In this document: piece after piece, positions 43,852 to 53,740 of the stretch
How positions within the stretch are numbered: the first letter of the stretch is position 1
Layout: each line of letters opens with the position of its first letter
Assembly (NCBI RefSeq): GCF_000143765.1
Contig: NZ_GL379773.1
Location: 310,001 to 374,000, forward strand
Source of the DNA: Sphingobacterium spiritivorum ATCC 33861
GTDB lineage: Bacteria > Bacteroidota > Bacteroidia > Sphingobacteriales > Sphingobacteriaceae
Direction of reading: 5' to 3'
Length of the DNA stretch: 64,000 bases
Translations under genes and position numbers: made by a program
The notes under the pieces: generated by a model
The model's input: the letters and a program-made list of their open reading frames with translations, nothing else
What the model was told of the DNA's origin: nothing
Database searches by the model: none

Positions 43852-46213
43852 TCTGTTTCTGGCGGCATATTTTGGTGAAATTGCAGTGAATATTGCCTGT
43901 GGTCCGGAAATGGATCCTTACGATAATCAAACATCCTATTTTCTGCCTAATATAGAGGCAGGAAGCTATTCGGCCTTTCAATATATACCCTATAGATTTC
44001 TTTACTCAGAAGAAGAACCTCAGAGTGAAGCCGTGATTAATATCCGAGAATGGACAGATTACCTTGGGAAAAGCGTAAAACCAGAAGATGTACAGGCATT
44101 GATGTATAAAGCAGACAGTGCGAGTGTAGTTTCATTCCTGGCGGCTACAGATCAGAAACAATTACCGGACTCCTTATCAGGAAACACATTTGCCATAAAA
44201 CTATTGGAGCCAAAATCAGTAGCTGCAAAAGAATATTTCAGCCTCACAAAGGAGGCTGAAAATTTAACTTTCGTTCCTTATAATTATTGGGATCCTGCTC
44301 CGGTAGATTATTCCTCTATACTGGATATTGCCGAAAAAGCTGAAGAAAAAATCGAAACATTTCCTGCGAATAGCTTCTTGAGATTAAGATATTCTTACCA
44401 GGCAGCAAGATTGTATCTGTATGCAAAAGAATACGATAAATCTATCCTGATATATGAAAAGTATATCGCACCTGTAAAATCTAAAAGTGCACTGATGGGT
44501 TGGGCATTATCCAACTATGCCGGTGCAAAAAGATGGAACGGAGAAAAAGCTGAAGCTGCATTTTTATATGCTAAAGTTTTCTATTCCAACCCGGAAAGAA
44601 GAGTATTGGCTTATAAAAACTTCCACTATATAGATATTCCTGATGAAGAAGTCACAGCCTTATCCAAGACAAAACAGGATCAGATCAGTCTTGCAGCATT
44701 GCTGGGTTTTTCCGCGTCGGACATGACAATGGAATATTTGAGAACTTGCTATACATTGGATCATAACAATGAAGTAGTGGGTATGTTGCTAACCCGGGAA
44801 GTAAACAAGCTGGAATCTGCTCTGATCACACCGTATTCCTTAAACTGGACATACTACAATCCTTTCGGCAGTCCTGAAGAACAAGAAAAATCACAAAAAC
44901 ATGCTCACGAACTGCGTGATTTCGCACTCCAGCTATCCGGAAAACAAAAGAGTCTGGGACTTCTCACCGCCGCTTATACCAGCTGGCTGATTAACGAAAA
45001 TGAAGCCGCTCAGGGATATTTGAAAAAAATAAATGTTAAAAAACTTCCGGAACCAATTCTCGACCAATTCCGTATTACCGATATGCTGACCCAACTCACC
45101 GATTGGAAAAAAGGACGTGAAGTTAATGAAGATAAAATGGTCTCCACGCTCGACTGGCTTTCTGAAAAGTCTAAGGGAGAGCAACGTAAAGAAAATGATC
45201 AGTATTATTACGGCTATGAAGGAAGCCCGTACAGCCTTATCGGCAAAAACATCTTAAGCAATATTCTGGTGCCTCAGTATCTGGCAAAAGGCGACACTGC
45301 CTTAGCGAGCCTGGCGGCATTAAAAGCGGATATATTCAGCAATAACAACTATGTACAGGATACGCTTGAAAAGAATTTCAACTATTCTACAGACATATTC
45401 TGGAAGAAATATCTAACCTCTTCATCTATAATAGAAATACAGAATTATCTTCAAAATCCGGAGCAGCAGAAAGGCATAGTCAAATATCTGCTTCAGGGAA
45501 TCAGCAATACTGATCAGATGGCAATCACAGAGCTTTTAGGAACGACCTATCTCCGTACACATGATTACGAAAATGCCGTCAAAACTTTAGAAAAGCTTCC
45601 GAATACATACACCTATCAATCCTATAATGACTGGTATTCAGATCAGACCGTATATGCCAATCCTTTCATTACAATGAATAACGATTACCCAAAAGAGAGA
45701 GGCACTGATGTATTCGACAAGTTGGATTTCGCCAGACAGATGCTACAGTTAGAGAAAAAACTCAAAACGGAAAAAGATCCACAAAAACAGGCAAATATCT
45801 ATTTTATGATGGCAAATGGAGTGTATCAAACCTCTACCTTCGGAAATGGATGGATGCTGATAAGCTACAATTGGAGCTGTTATGATCCATACACTGCGCC
45901 TGAGGTAGACTGGGAATACGACTATCTGCAGGGAAGACAGGCAAAGCGTTGGTATGAAAAAGCGCGTACATTAAGTAAAGACAACGAATTCAAAGCGCGT
46001 TGTACTTTCATGCTTGCAAAATGCCAGCAAAAAGAATTTCAATATTCAAATGAAGAGCGATGGAAATATTATGAATTCTTCTCACAGTCTCCGTTCTATC
46101 TGTATAGCTTTAACAATCCATACTTTAAAGAACTAAAAAACAACTATTCCAAGACACAATATTACCAGATCGCGGTTAATGAGTGTTCTTATTTACGGGA
46201 TTTTATTAATTAA
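43817..46213 (+). CDS. Hypothetical large secreted or lipid-anchored helical protein
   Basis: The protein is read from the ATG at 43817 (798 residues), giving MKLYKKSLIVSSLFLAAYF and a possible lipobox at Cys28 (NIACG); a longer reading from a TTG lacks a signal sequence. After an Asp/Tyr-rich start (PEMDPYDNQTSYFLPNIEAG) it is almost entirely helical with TPR-like pairs, for example LRYSYQAARLYLYAKEYDKS and AITELLGTTYLRTHDYENAV. I recognise no domain. It overlaps the preceding lipoprotein gene by 35 bp and ends 4 bp into the convergent rsgA gene. Confidence 0.75.
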   Translation: MKLYKKSLIVSSLFLAAYFGEIAVNIACGPEMDPYDNQTSYFLPNIEAGSYSAFQYIPYRFLYSEEEPQSEAVINIREWTDYLGKSVKPEDVQALMYKADSASVVSFLAATDQKQLPDSLSGNTFAIKLLEPKSVAAKEYFSLTKEAENLTFVPYNYWDPAPVDYSSILDIAEKAEEKIETFPANSFLRLRYSYQAARLYLYAKEYDKSILIYEKYIAPVKSKSALMGWALSNYAGAKRWNGEKAEAAFLYAKVFYSNPERRVLAYKNFHYIDIPDEEVTALSKTKQDQISLAALLGFSASDMTMEYLRTCYTLDHNNEVVGMLLTREVNKLESALITPYSLNWTYYNPFGSPEEQEKSQKHAHELRDFALQLSGKQKSLGLLTAAYTSWLINENEAAQGYLKKINVKKLPEPILDQFRITDMLTQLTDWKKGREVNEDKMVSTLDWLSEKSKGEQRKENDQYYYGYEGSPYSLIGKNILSNILVPQYLAKGDTALASLAALKADIFSNNNYVQDTLEKNFNYSTDIFWKKYLTSSSIIEIQNYLQNPEQQKGIVKYLLQGISNTDQMAITELLGTTYLRTHDYENAVKTLEKLPNTYTYQSYNDWYSDQTVYANPFITMNNDYPKERGTDVFDKLDFARQMLQLEKKLKTEKDPQKQANIYFMMANGVYQTSTFGNGWMLISYNWSCYDPYTAPEVDWEYDYLQGRQAKRWYEKARTLSKDNEFKARCTFMLAKCQQKEFQYSNEERWKYYEFFSQSPFYLYSFNNPYFKELKNNYSKTQYYQIAVNECSYLRDFIN

Positions 46214-47130
46214 TTGCGGGTATTCTCGTTATGGTAGATACTCAGGTAGCTATCATAACGGGAGGCCTCAATAGCTCCGTTTTCCACAGCCTCCATCACT
46301 GCACAACCCGGCTCATTCACATGACGACAATTGTTAAAGCGGCATTTATTGAGCAAAGCCCTCATTTCAGGAAAAAAATGAGATAATTCCTGCGGTTCTA
46401 TATCTACGATTCCCAGTTCGCGTATACCAGGTGTGTCAATGAGTTTGCCACCAAAGGGCAGATCCATCATCTCCGCAAAAGTAGTTGTATGCTTCCCTTT
46501 ATCTGACCAGTCCGAGATACTTCCTGTTTTCAATCCGGCTTCCGGAATCAACGCATTGATTAACGTAGATTTGCCTACACCCGAATGCCCTGATACCAGC
46601 GTGACCTTATCTTTCAACAGATCTTTTAGTTCTTCCACATTGATTCCTTCCAGAGCTGAGACCTTGTAACAAGGATAGCCGATAGATTCGTAGATCTGTT
46701 CATATTCCTTCAGAATATCCAGACCTTCATCACTGAACAGATCCAGTTTATTAAAAACTAACATAGCAGGCACACTGTACGCTTCGGCAGTCACTAAAAA
46801 GCGGTCAATAAACCCCAGTGATGTCGGAGGAGAAGCCAGTGTAACCACCAGAAGAGCCTGATCCAGATTAGCACCTATAATCTGTGTTTGTTTAGAAAGA
46901 TTGACAGATCTGCGGATAATATAATTGCGGCGAGGCTCCAGATGCCTGATCACACCACTATCAAGGTCCGGCTCCAGATCAAATTCAACCCAATCACCAA
47001 CAGCCACAGGATTAGTACTTTTGATACCATGGGTACGAAACTTGCCCTTTATCCGGCATTCATAACGACGGCCATCATCCCCCAGCACCAGATACCAACT
47101 CCCTGTAGACTTTGTCACCAAACCTCTCAT
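46210..47130 (-). CDS. rsgA: Small ribosomal subunit biogenesis GTPase RsgA
   Basis: RsgA helps mature the 30S ribosomal subunit. The 306-residue product shows the circularly permuted GTPase order: G4 NKLD at 127-130, then G1 GHSGVGKST at 181-189, then G3 DTPG at 232-235. An N-terminal OB-fold (about 1-70) and the C-terminal zinc site Cys263, Cys268, His270 and Cys276 are present. Its stop overlaps the convergent gene by 4 bp. Confidence 0.97.
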   Translation of the reverse strand: MRGLVTKSTGSWYLVLGDDGRRYECRIKGKFRTHGIKSTNPVAVGDWVEFDLEPDLDSGVIRHLEPRRNYIIRRSVNLSKQTQIIGANLDQALLVVTLASPPTSLGFIDRFLVTAEAYSVPAMLVFNKLDLFSDEGLDILKEYEQIYESIGYPCYKVSALEGINVEELKDLLKDKVTLVSGHSGVGKSTLINALIPEAGLKTGSISDWSDKGKHTTTFAEMMDLPFGGKLIDTPGIRELGIVDIEPQELSHFFPEMRALLNKCRFNNCRHVNEPGCAVMEAVENGAIEASRYDSYLSIYHNENTRN

Positions 47131-47214
47131 ACCCTATCAAAAATGATTTCAGCCATTTGCTCCATGTGACAAAAGTCGTAAAAATTTATTAATCTTCGGA
47201 AGTATTGAATTTAT

Positions 47215-47222
47215 TACCTTTG
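47215..47222 (+). promoter_or_regulatory. -7 promoter element of polA
   Basis: TACCTTTG, perfect TAnnTTTG, 25 bp upstream of the GTG start of polA. The divergent rsgA start lies 84 bp away. Confidence 0.6.
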
Positions 47223-47247
47223 TGAATACACCGTTAAATAAGATTTT

Positions 47248-50040
47248 GTGAAAAAACTATTTCTTCTAGATGGAATGGCGCTCATTTACAGAGCCTATTT
47301 TGCATTAAGCAAAACACCGAGACTCACATCAAATGGCCTGAATACCGGCGCAATAATGGGATTTACAAACACCTTACTGGAAGTTTTGAAAAATCAAAAG
47401 CCCACTCATATTGCAGTCGTATTTGATATTGATGCACCTACAAACAGACACATAGAGTTTGAGTCATACAAAGCGCATCGGGAAAAAATGCCTGAAGACC
47501 TGTCTGCCTCTATTCCATATATCTTCCGATTGATAGAAGGATTCAATATCCCCATCATTACAAAAGATGGTTATGAAGCAGATGATATCATCGGAACTTT
47601 AGCCAAAGAAGGAGAGCAAAAAGGATTTACGGTATATTGTATGACACCCGACAAAGACTTTGGTCAGCTGGTCTCTGATAATATCTTTATCTATAAACCA
47701 GCCCGAATGGGAAATGGTGCAGAAACACAAGGAGTGCCCGAAATACTGGCGAAGTGGGAAATTTCGGATGTATCACAGGTCATCGATATTCTCGGTCTAT
47801 GGGGTGATGCTGTAGACAATATCCCCGGAATACCAGGGATCGGAGAGAAAACAGCAAAAAAATTGGTACAGGACTTCGGTTCAGTAGAAGGAATTATTGC
47901 CAATTCGGATAAACTGAAAGGCAAAATGAAAGAAAACGTCGAAACTTTTGCCGAACAAGGTCTTCTTTCTAAGCGTCTGGCAACTATACAATTAGATGTT
48001 CCGATCGAATTTGATGAAAAATCACTGCTCCTTGAAGATCCGAATAAGGAAGTACTGGAACCTCTGTTTGCCGAACTGGAGTTCAGAACATTAGGGAAAC
48101 GTGTCTTTGGTGAAGATTTTTCTGTCGCTGATACGACGGGAAAAAACTCTTCCGGTCAGATGGATCTGTTCAGCACGACAGTCAATGACTTGACTCCGCA
48201 ACAGGAAGAGATTCCTCCGGTAGCAAGCAACAATATTGATAATACAGCACACGAATATATTCTCGTGGATAGCAGCGAAGCACAACAAAAACTGGCAAAA
48301 GAACTGGCTGGGCAAAAAAGCTTCTGCTTTGATACCGAAACTACTGGCCTTGATGCCTTAGTCGCAGATATTGTGGGGCTATCTTTTGCATTTGAAAAAG
48401 GCAAAGCATACTATGTCCCGACTCCCGATTCACGTGAACAGGCTTTGGAGATTGTAAACATATTTAAACCCGTTCTCGAAGATGCAAACATTGAGAAAGT
48501 AGGTCAGAATATCAAGTATGATATCTTACTGCTGTCCCGATATGACGTAAAAGTTAAAGGGACGTTATTTGACACTATGCTGGCCCATTACCTGATCGAT
48601 CCGGATACCCGTCACGGGATGGATGTACTGGCAGAAAATTATTTGGGATATATCCCTGTTTCAATTACCAAACTCATCGGAGAAAAAGGTAAGAAACAAG
48701 GGAATATGCGGGATGTAGAAATTGAACTTATAAAGGAATACGCATCTGAAGATGCTGACATCACCCTGCAGCTAAAAGAAAAATTCGAACCCTTACTGGA
48801 AGAAACAGCTACTCTTAAATTAGCACAGGAAGTCGAGTTTCCACTTGTATATGTTTTATCTGAAATTGAAAAAAATGGTGTTAAAATAGATGTGGATGTG
48901 CTTTCTGTGTTTTCCAAAACTATAGAAGAAGATGTCCGTAATCTGGAAGCCAGTATTTATGAAAAAGCCGGAGTCAAATTCAATATTGCTTCACCCAAAC
49001 AGTTAGGAGAGGTATTATTTGACAAATTGCAGCTCGATCCGAAAGCTAAAAAAACAAAAACCGGACAATACAAAACAGGTGAGGATGTATTACTGACACT
49101 CGCCAACAAATCTGACATCGTTCAGGATATTCTGGACTTCAGACAGCTTCAGAAGTTGAAATCAACTTATGTGGATGCATTACCCGGTCTGATCAATCCA
49201 ACTACAGGACTCATACACACGAGCTATAATCAGGCTGTCGCTGCAACAGGCAGATTAAGCTCGACAAATCCTAATCTTCAAAATATTCCGATCCGTACAG
49301 AAAGAGGCCGTGAAGTACGAAAAGCATTTATACCAAGATCCGAAAATAACGTGATTCTATCTGCCGATTATTCCCAGATCGAATTAAGACTAATGGCTGA
49401 GTTGAGTCAGGATGCAAATATGCTCGAAGCGTTTCAAAAAGGTTATGATATTCACCGCGCAACAGCAGCAAAGGTATATGGACTGGAACTTGATGAAGTC
49501 TCTTCCGATCAGCGAAGAAATGCTAAAGCCGTTAATTTTGGAATCATTTATGGTCAATCAGCCTTTGGCCTGTCGCAAAGTTTAGGTATACCCCGTCGCG
49601 AAGCCGCCGATATTATAGATCAATATTTTCAACAATATTCCGGAATCCGGGATTATATGGCTAAAGCGATAGCCTCTGCAAAAGAAAATGGATTTGTAGA
49701 AACAATACTCAAAAGAAGACGTTATCTGAGAGATATCAATTCGGCAAATATGACCGTTCGTGGTTTTGCAGAACGAAATGCCATTAACGCACCTATACAG
49801 GGCTCCGCTGCTGATATGATAAAAGTAGCAATGTTACGCATTCAGGAAGATATTGAACAACAACAACTGTCCGGTAAAATGATCATGCAGGTACATGATG
49901 AGTTGGTATTTGATGTTCCGTTGGATGAAGTGGAAAAATTCAAGACACTCATTCAAAACAGAATGAAGACAGCGATCCCCCTGCAGGTACCTATAGAAGT
50001 AGAGATCGGACAAGGAAAAAATTGGCTGGAAGCACACTAA
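47248..50040 (+). CDS. polA: DNA polymerase I
   Basis: PolA fills gaps and removes primers in replication and repair. The 930-residue product has all three domains: 5'-3' exonuclease (about 1-290; KKLFLLDGMALIYRAYFAL, DDIIGTLA, DNIPGIPGIGEKTA), 3'-5' exonuclease (about 330-510; CFDTETTGLDAL with the DxE pair intact) and polymerase (about 560-930; DYSQIELRLMAEL, KAVNFGIIYGQSAFG, MQVHDELVFDV). The start is GTG at 47248, because the conserved KKLFLLDG follows it at once and no ATG is available. It is followed after 12 bp by a MORN-like gene. Confidence 0.98.
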   Translation: MKKLFLLDGMALIYRAYFALSKTPRLTSNGLNTGAIMGFTNTLLEVLKNQKPTHIAVVFDIDAPTNRHIEFESYKAHREKMPEDLSASIPYIFRLIEGFNIPIITKDGYEADDIIGTLAKEGEQKGFTVYCMTPDKDFGQLVSDNIFIYKPARMGNGAETQGVPEILAKWEISDVSQVIDILGLWGDAVDNIPGIPGIGEKTAKKLVQDFGSVEGIIANSDKLKGKMKENVETFAEQGLLSKRLATIQLDVPIEFDEKSLLLEDPNKEVLEPLFAELEFRTLGKRVFGEDFSVADTTGKNSSGQMDLFSTTVNDLTPQQEEIPPVASNNIDNTAHEYILVDSSEAQQKLAKELAGQKSFCFDTETTGLDALVADIVGLSFAFEKGKAYYVPTPDSREQALEIVNIFKPVLEDANIEKVGQNIKYDILLLSRYDVKVKGTLFDTMLAHYLIDPDTRHGMDVLAENYLGYIPVSITKLIGEKGKKQGNMRDVEIELIKEYASEDADITLQLKEKFEPLLEETATLKLAQEVEFPLVYVLSEIEKNGVKIDVDVLSVFSKTIEEDVRNLEASIYEKAGVKFNIASPKQLGEVLFDKLQLDPKAKKTKTGQYKTGEDVLLTLANKSDIVQDILDFRQLQKLKSTYVDALPGLINPTTGLIHTSYNQAVAATGRLSSTNPNLQNIPIRTERGREVRKAFIPRSENNVILSADYSQIELRLMAELSQDANMLEAFQKGYDIHRATAAKVYGLELDEVSSDQRRNAKAVNFGIIYGQSAFGLSQSLGIPRREAADIIDQYFQQYSGIRDYMAKAIASAKENGFVETILKRRRYLRDINSANMTVRGFAERNAINAPIQGSAADMIKVAMLRIQEDIEQQQLSGKMIMQVHDELVFDVPLDEVEKFKTLIQNRMKTAIPLQVPIEVEIGQGKNWLEAH

Positions 50041-50052
50041 ACATTTTGTGTT

Positions 50053-51165
50053 ATGATTAATTTCAAAAAAATCTGTTTGTTAAGTGTATTTGCATTTCTG
50101 CTTTTTTCAACAGAGGCGCAGGAAAATAAATTAGTCTATTTTGAAAAAGTCACAGATAGTCTGATGCGCTTTTACTTTGACAATTACTATTATCTGGCAG
50201 AAAAAAATTGTCCGTTTAAATCCATAGAACGAGTAACCGGATTTAACAAAGAAACCAATACTTTTGAAGGAAATTTTAAGGATTTTGGTCCCACAGGACA
50301 TGTTATTTTAACAGGAACTCATACCAATGGAGTAAAAACAGGTCCGTTTATCGCTTATCACCCTAATGGCAAGATCAAATGGGAAGCCACTTTTGCAGAC
50401 GGACAACCTGTTAATGACTGGAAATTCTATTATCCGGACGGCCGGCCCATGATGGTATTAAATTATGAGCAAGGAGTCCGTATCATGTCACAATGGGATA
50501 GAAAAGGTAAACAGATTGTTAAAGATGGGGAAGGCCTGTATGATTTCTCTATTCCTTTTGAAGGGTATTCCGAGTATGGCTATCCGATGCTTCGAAGAAG
50601 GGGAAGAGTGAAAAGTGGTGTACCTGCTGATAGATGGGAAGTCTATTTCGTAGATGAAAAGAATAATAGTGTCCTTGCAGCAGATGAATACTTTTCAGGT
50701 GGGGTTTTTAAAAGAGGAGACAACTATTTCACAGAGGATAGCTATTCCCAATCTGATTTTCCGGTGTTACCGGTAGAATACTTTGTAAGAGCCGAATACT
50801 TAGTGTTCAAAAAGTGCAACTTCGATGATTACAGCAACTTCACAAACTACCTGAGTGAAAAAATTGAAAAGTCATTTGATGTAGTAAAGCTGACATTTAA
50901 AATAGTGCCCGGAAATTTTGAGTACACAGCTAAATTATCTGAGGCAGGAAAACCATCCCGAATCACATTTACAAAAATGATAGAGGATGCTAAAACACAA
51001 AATATATTATCAGCTATCATAGAGGTAATTCCGTATTATTTTCCTTCGCTAAAAAACAATCTTCCCGTCAATGATACTATCGTGGTTTCTGGTCGGTTAG
51101 AGGTGAATGAGGCCGGAGAGATAGATGTACATTCCATATCCATTAAACGTCCTGCAGAAGAATAG
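50053..51165 (+). CDS. Secreted MORN-repeat-like protein
   Basis: The 370-residue protein has a Sec signal peptide (to about STEAQ, residue 23). Residues 70-150 contain repeats of the MORN/YwqK type: GPTGHVILTGTHTNGVKTG, GPFIAYHPNGKIKWEATFAD, DWKFYYPDGRPMMVLNYEQG. Such repeats form extended beta-sheets. The C-terminal 120 residues have a TonB_C-like flavour (AEYLVFKKCNFDDYSNFTNY, VVSGRLEVNEAGEIDVHS). It is 12 bp downstream of polA, but a functional link is not evident. Confidence 0.8.
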   Translation: MINFKKICLLSVFAFLLFSTEAQENKLVYFEKVTDSLMRFYFDNYYYLAEKNCPFKSIERVTGFNKETNTFEGNFKDFGPTGHVILTGTHTNGVKTGPFIAYHPNGKIKWEATFADGQPVNDWKFYYPDGRPMMVLNYEQGVRIMSQWDRKGKQIVKDGEGLYDFSIPFEGYSEYGYPMLRRRGRVKSGVPADRWEVYFVDEKNNSVLAADEYFSGGVFKRGDNYFTEDSYSQSDFPVLPVEYFVRAEYLVFKKCNFDDYSNFTNYLSEKIEKSFDVVKLTFKIVPGNFEYTAKLSEAGKPSRITFTKMIEDAKTQNILSAIIEVIPYYFPSLKNNLPVNDTIVVSGRLEVNEAGEIDVHSISIKRPAEE

Positions 51166-51187
51166 TTCTCCTTTTTGAAGATTATAC

Positions 51188-51195
51188 TATATTTG
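51188..51195 (+). promoter_or_regulatory. -7 promoter element of psd
   Basis: TATATTTG, perfect TAnnTTTG, just after the stop of the MORN-like gene. Transcription would start near 51200, 12 nt before the ATG of psd at 51212. Confidence 0.55.
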
Positions 51196-51211
51196 CACAA
51201 TATTTTTGATA

Positions 51212-51865
51212 ATGAAATTTCACAAAGAAGGTTATACAAGTTTGGCAATTGTCGTTTTGATTATTTTCATTGCGAATGCCCTTGCTGATTATTATGACGC
51301 CCCTACTGTTGTCAAGTGGATCATTTATATAGTTTCAGCATTTCTGTTTATTACGATTGTACAGTTTTTCAGAAGCCCTATCCGCAAAATAACAATTGAT
51401 GATGGTGTGATTCTTTGTCCGGCAGATGGAAAAGTAGTCGTTATAGAAGAAACAGAAGAAACAGAATATTTTAACGATAGACGTATTCAGGTATCTGTAT
51501 TTATGTCACCTGTCAACGTACACTCTAATCGCAATCCTATCAGTGGTATTGTAAAATATTTCAAATATCATCCCGGAAAATTTTTGGTTGCATGGCACCC
51601 GAAATCCTCTACAGATAATGAGCGTACCACAGTTGTAGTGCAGTCCAGGTCAGGTCAGGAAGTACTTTTCCGCCAGATTGCAGGAGCATTAGCCCGCCGT
51701 ATTGTCTGGTATGTAAAAGAAAACGATGCTGTAACACAGGGAAATGAATTTGGCTTCATCAAATTCGGCTCACGTGTTGACTTATTCCTTCCGCTTGGAA
51801 CCAGGATCGATGTCAAACTGGAAGACAAGGTCGTCGGTGGAAAAACCATAATCGGAAGATTTTAA
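51212..51865 (+). CDS. psd: Phosphatidylserine decarboxylase (short type)
   Basis: Psd converts phosphatidylserine to phosphatidylethanolamine at the inner membrane and cuts itself to form a pyruvoyl group. The product (217 residues from ATG) has two membrane helices (about 10-50), the conserved CPADGKVVVIEE and FMSPVNVHSNRNPISGIV blocks, and the self-cleavage site as FGS in GFIKFGSRVDLFLPLG near residue 185. The short length is that of the archaeal-type/Bacteroidota form. The ATG at 51212 is preferred over a TTG two codons earlier. A terminator follows. Confidence 0.94.
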   Translation: MKFHKEGYTSLAIVVLIIFIANALADYYDAPTVVKWIIYIVSAFLFITIVQFFRSPIRKITIDDGVILCPADGKVVVIEETEETEYFNDRRIQVSVFMSPVNVHSNRNPISGIVKYFKYHPGKFLVAWHPKSSTDNERTTVVVQSRSGQEVLFRQIAGALARRIVWYVKENDAVTQGNEFGFIKFGSRVDLFLPLGTRIDVKLEDKVVGGKTIIGRF

Positions 51866-51896
51866 CATAGATTTAATAAAGCATTACTTATCTTAG

Positions 51897-51924
51897 GCTT
51901 CGAAAGTATTTCGAAGCTTTTTTT
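51897..51924 (+). terminator. Terminator of psd, ending at the start codon of the next gene
   Basis: Perfect 9-bp stem (GCTTCGAAA at 51897-51905 with TTTCGAAGC at 51909-51917), 3-base loop, then seven T ending at 51924. The ATG of the histidine kinase begins at 51925, so there is no room for a leader or ribosome-binding site between them. Confidence 0.85.
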
Positions 51925-52956
51925 ATGAATTTTAAACTGTTAGTACTGATTAATGCCGCAGCTGTGGGATTATCCATTTCTATTGTCAGCTTTTATTATC
52001 AGCACGATATTAAAGCCGCTTTCATCATTTTTGGCATTTCTCTGATTGTGAGTTTTGTGGTATTTTATTTTCTCTTTGAAAAATATATCTATCGCCGCAT
52101 CAACACCATCTATAAGCTAATACACAATCTCAAATTAGGTAAGGACCTCAAAGATGCTTTGGGAGAATACGTCAGTGATGACCCCATCACAGATGCTGAA
52201 CGCGAGGTTCGAGACTGGGCCAAAGAGAAAAAATCAGAAATAGACAAACTCCGCAGTCAGGAAAAATTCCGCAGAGAATTTCTTTCTAACATATCCCATG
52301 AATTCAAAACACCCTTATTCGCGATTCAGGGATACATTGAAACATTACAGGACGGACTGATAGAAGAAGATCCTGAAATGGCAAAAGGCTTTCTGGATAA
52401 AGCTTCTAAAAATCTTGATCGTCTCAGCTATCTGATTCATGATCTGGACGAAATTTCAAAGCTCGAATCCGGAAGAATCTCGCTGAATATTGAAAAATTT
52501 GACCTCTCCGAGTTGATAAAGGAAACAATAGAAAATCTGGATGATAAAGCCAGATCACAAAAAATTGACATTGTATTCAAACAAAAGTATCAAAATGTGA
52601 CTTTTGTAAAAGCAGACCGAAAGAAAATTCAACAAGTACTAACCAATTTGATCGACAATTCTATTAAATACGGCAAAACAGGAGGAAGTACCGATATACG
52701 TATATTCCCATTATTCGAACAAGTTCTTGTTGAAGTAACGGATGACGGGCAAGGTATTGAAGAAAAAAATCTGCCAAGAGTATTTGAACGTTTCTACAGA
52801 ACGGATAAAAGCCGTTCCAGAGGAATAGGCGGATCAGGGCTGGGATTAGCGATTGTAAAGCATATTGTTGAAGCACACCAGCAGAATGTAAATGTAAGAA
52901 GTACAGAGGGAATAGGAACAACATTTGGATTTACATTAGAAAAATCCAAAAACTAA
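51925..52956 (+). CDS. Sensor histidine kinase (PhoR-like, orphan)
   Basis: The 343-residue protein has two membrane helices (about 4-23 and 31-51) with almost no periplasmic loop, no clear HAMP or PAS, then a HisKA domain with the phospho-acceptor His125 in SNISHEFKTPLF, and an HATPase_c domain with N box VLTNLIDNSIKYG, G1 DDGQGIEEKNLPRVFERFYR and G2 GGSGLGLAIVKHI. No response regulator gene is next to it. It precedes a DUF47/PiT phosphate pair by about 100 bp, so a phosphate role is possible but unproven. Its start codon abuts a terminator. Confidence 0.93.
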   Translation: MNFKLLVLINAAAVGLSISIVSFYYQHDIKAAFIIFGISLIVSFVVFYFLFEKYIYRRINTIYKLIHNLKLGKDLKDALGEYVSDDPITDAEREVRDWAKEKKSEIDKLRSQEKFRREFLSNISHEFKTPLFAIQGYIETLQDGLIEEDPEMAKGFLDKASKNLDRLSYLIHDLDEISKLESGRISLNIEKFDLSELIKETIENLDDKARSQKIDIVFKQKYQNVTFVKADRKKIQQVLTNLIDNSIKYGKTGGSTDIRIFPLFEQVLVEVTDDGQGIEEKNLPRVFERFYRTDKSRSRGIGGSGLGLAIVKHIVEAHQQNVNVRSTEGIGTTFGFTLEKSKN

Positions 52957-53030
52957 TCCATCTCATTAACATTGAATGCCAGTCAATATTAAGTAAGGGC
53001 AAAATTAACACTAACTTAACATTGGCTTTA

Positions 53031-53038
53031 TATCTTTG
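53031..53038 (+). promoter_or_regulatory. -7 promoter element of the DUF47-PiT operon
   Basis: TATCTTTG, perfect TAnnTTTG, 20 bp before the start of the DUF47 gene. The leader would be about 16 nt. Confidence 0.6.
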
Positions 53039-53058
53039 CATAAATTATATATTAACAT

Positions 53059-53706
53059 ATGTCGTTAAATAGTATTTTCAGTTATTTTGTTCCAAAGGAC
53101 AAAAAATTTTTCCCGCTATTCGAACAAGCAGGAAGCAATCTGATCGAGATGGCCAAATTGTTGAAAGAAAATGTCAACTCAACAAACCTTGAAACCCGCA
53201 AAGAGATCACCAAAAAAATTGAGGATTTAGAGCACAAAGGAGATAGCATTACCCATCAAATCCATTTAGAATTGGGTAAAAACTTTATCACACCATTCGA
53301 TAGAGAAGATATCCATGCATTAGCAAGTTCGCTTGATGATGTTGCCGATTTTATTCACGGAGCATCTAACCGTATGGAACTATACAAAGTTCTTGAGCCA
53401 AGTCAGCCCATGATCGAGATCACTGAATTGATTTTGGAAGCAACAGAACACGTTGCCAAAGCGATATATGAACTAAGAGATCTGAAAAACATCCGCAATA
53501 TCACAGATTCATGTGTAAGAATAAACAGTGTTGAAAATAAAGCAGATTATATTTTTGATAAAGCGGTAGCTGAACTTTTTGAATATGAAAAAGATGCAAT
53601 CACGCTTATCAAATATAAAGAAGTACTGTCTGCAATGGAAGATGCTACAGATAAATGCGAGGATGTCGCAAACGTATTAGAAAGTATTTTAGTTAAGAAT
53701 GCTTAA
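53059..53706 (+). CDS. DUF47 family PhoU-like phosphate transport accessory protein
   Basis: The 215-residue protein matches the DUF47/TIGR00153 family: KDKKFFPLFEQAGSNLIEMAKLLKE at the start, KIEDLEHKGDSITHQIH, FDREDIHALASSLDDVADFIHG and DATDKCEDVANVLESILVK at the end. These are helical PhoU-like proteins, usually encoded next to low-affinity Pi transporters and thought to regulate them. It precedes the PiT gene by 34 bp. All conserved acidic metal-binding motifs (E/DxxxD) are present. Confidence 0.95.
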   Translation: MSLNSIFSYFVPKDKKFFPLFEQAGSNLIEMAKLLKENVNSTNLETRKEITKKIEDLEHKGDSITHQIHLELGKNFITPFDREDIHALASSLDDVADFIHGASNRMELYKVLEPSQPMIEITELILEATEHVAKAIYELRDLKNIRNITDSCVRINSVENKADYIFDKAVAELFEYEKDAITLIKYKEVLSAMEDATDKCEDVANVLESILVKNA

Positions 53707-53740
53707 ATCCGGGTAGGATTTAAGTTTTAACAATGACACA

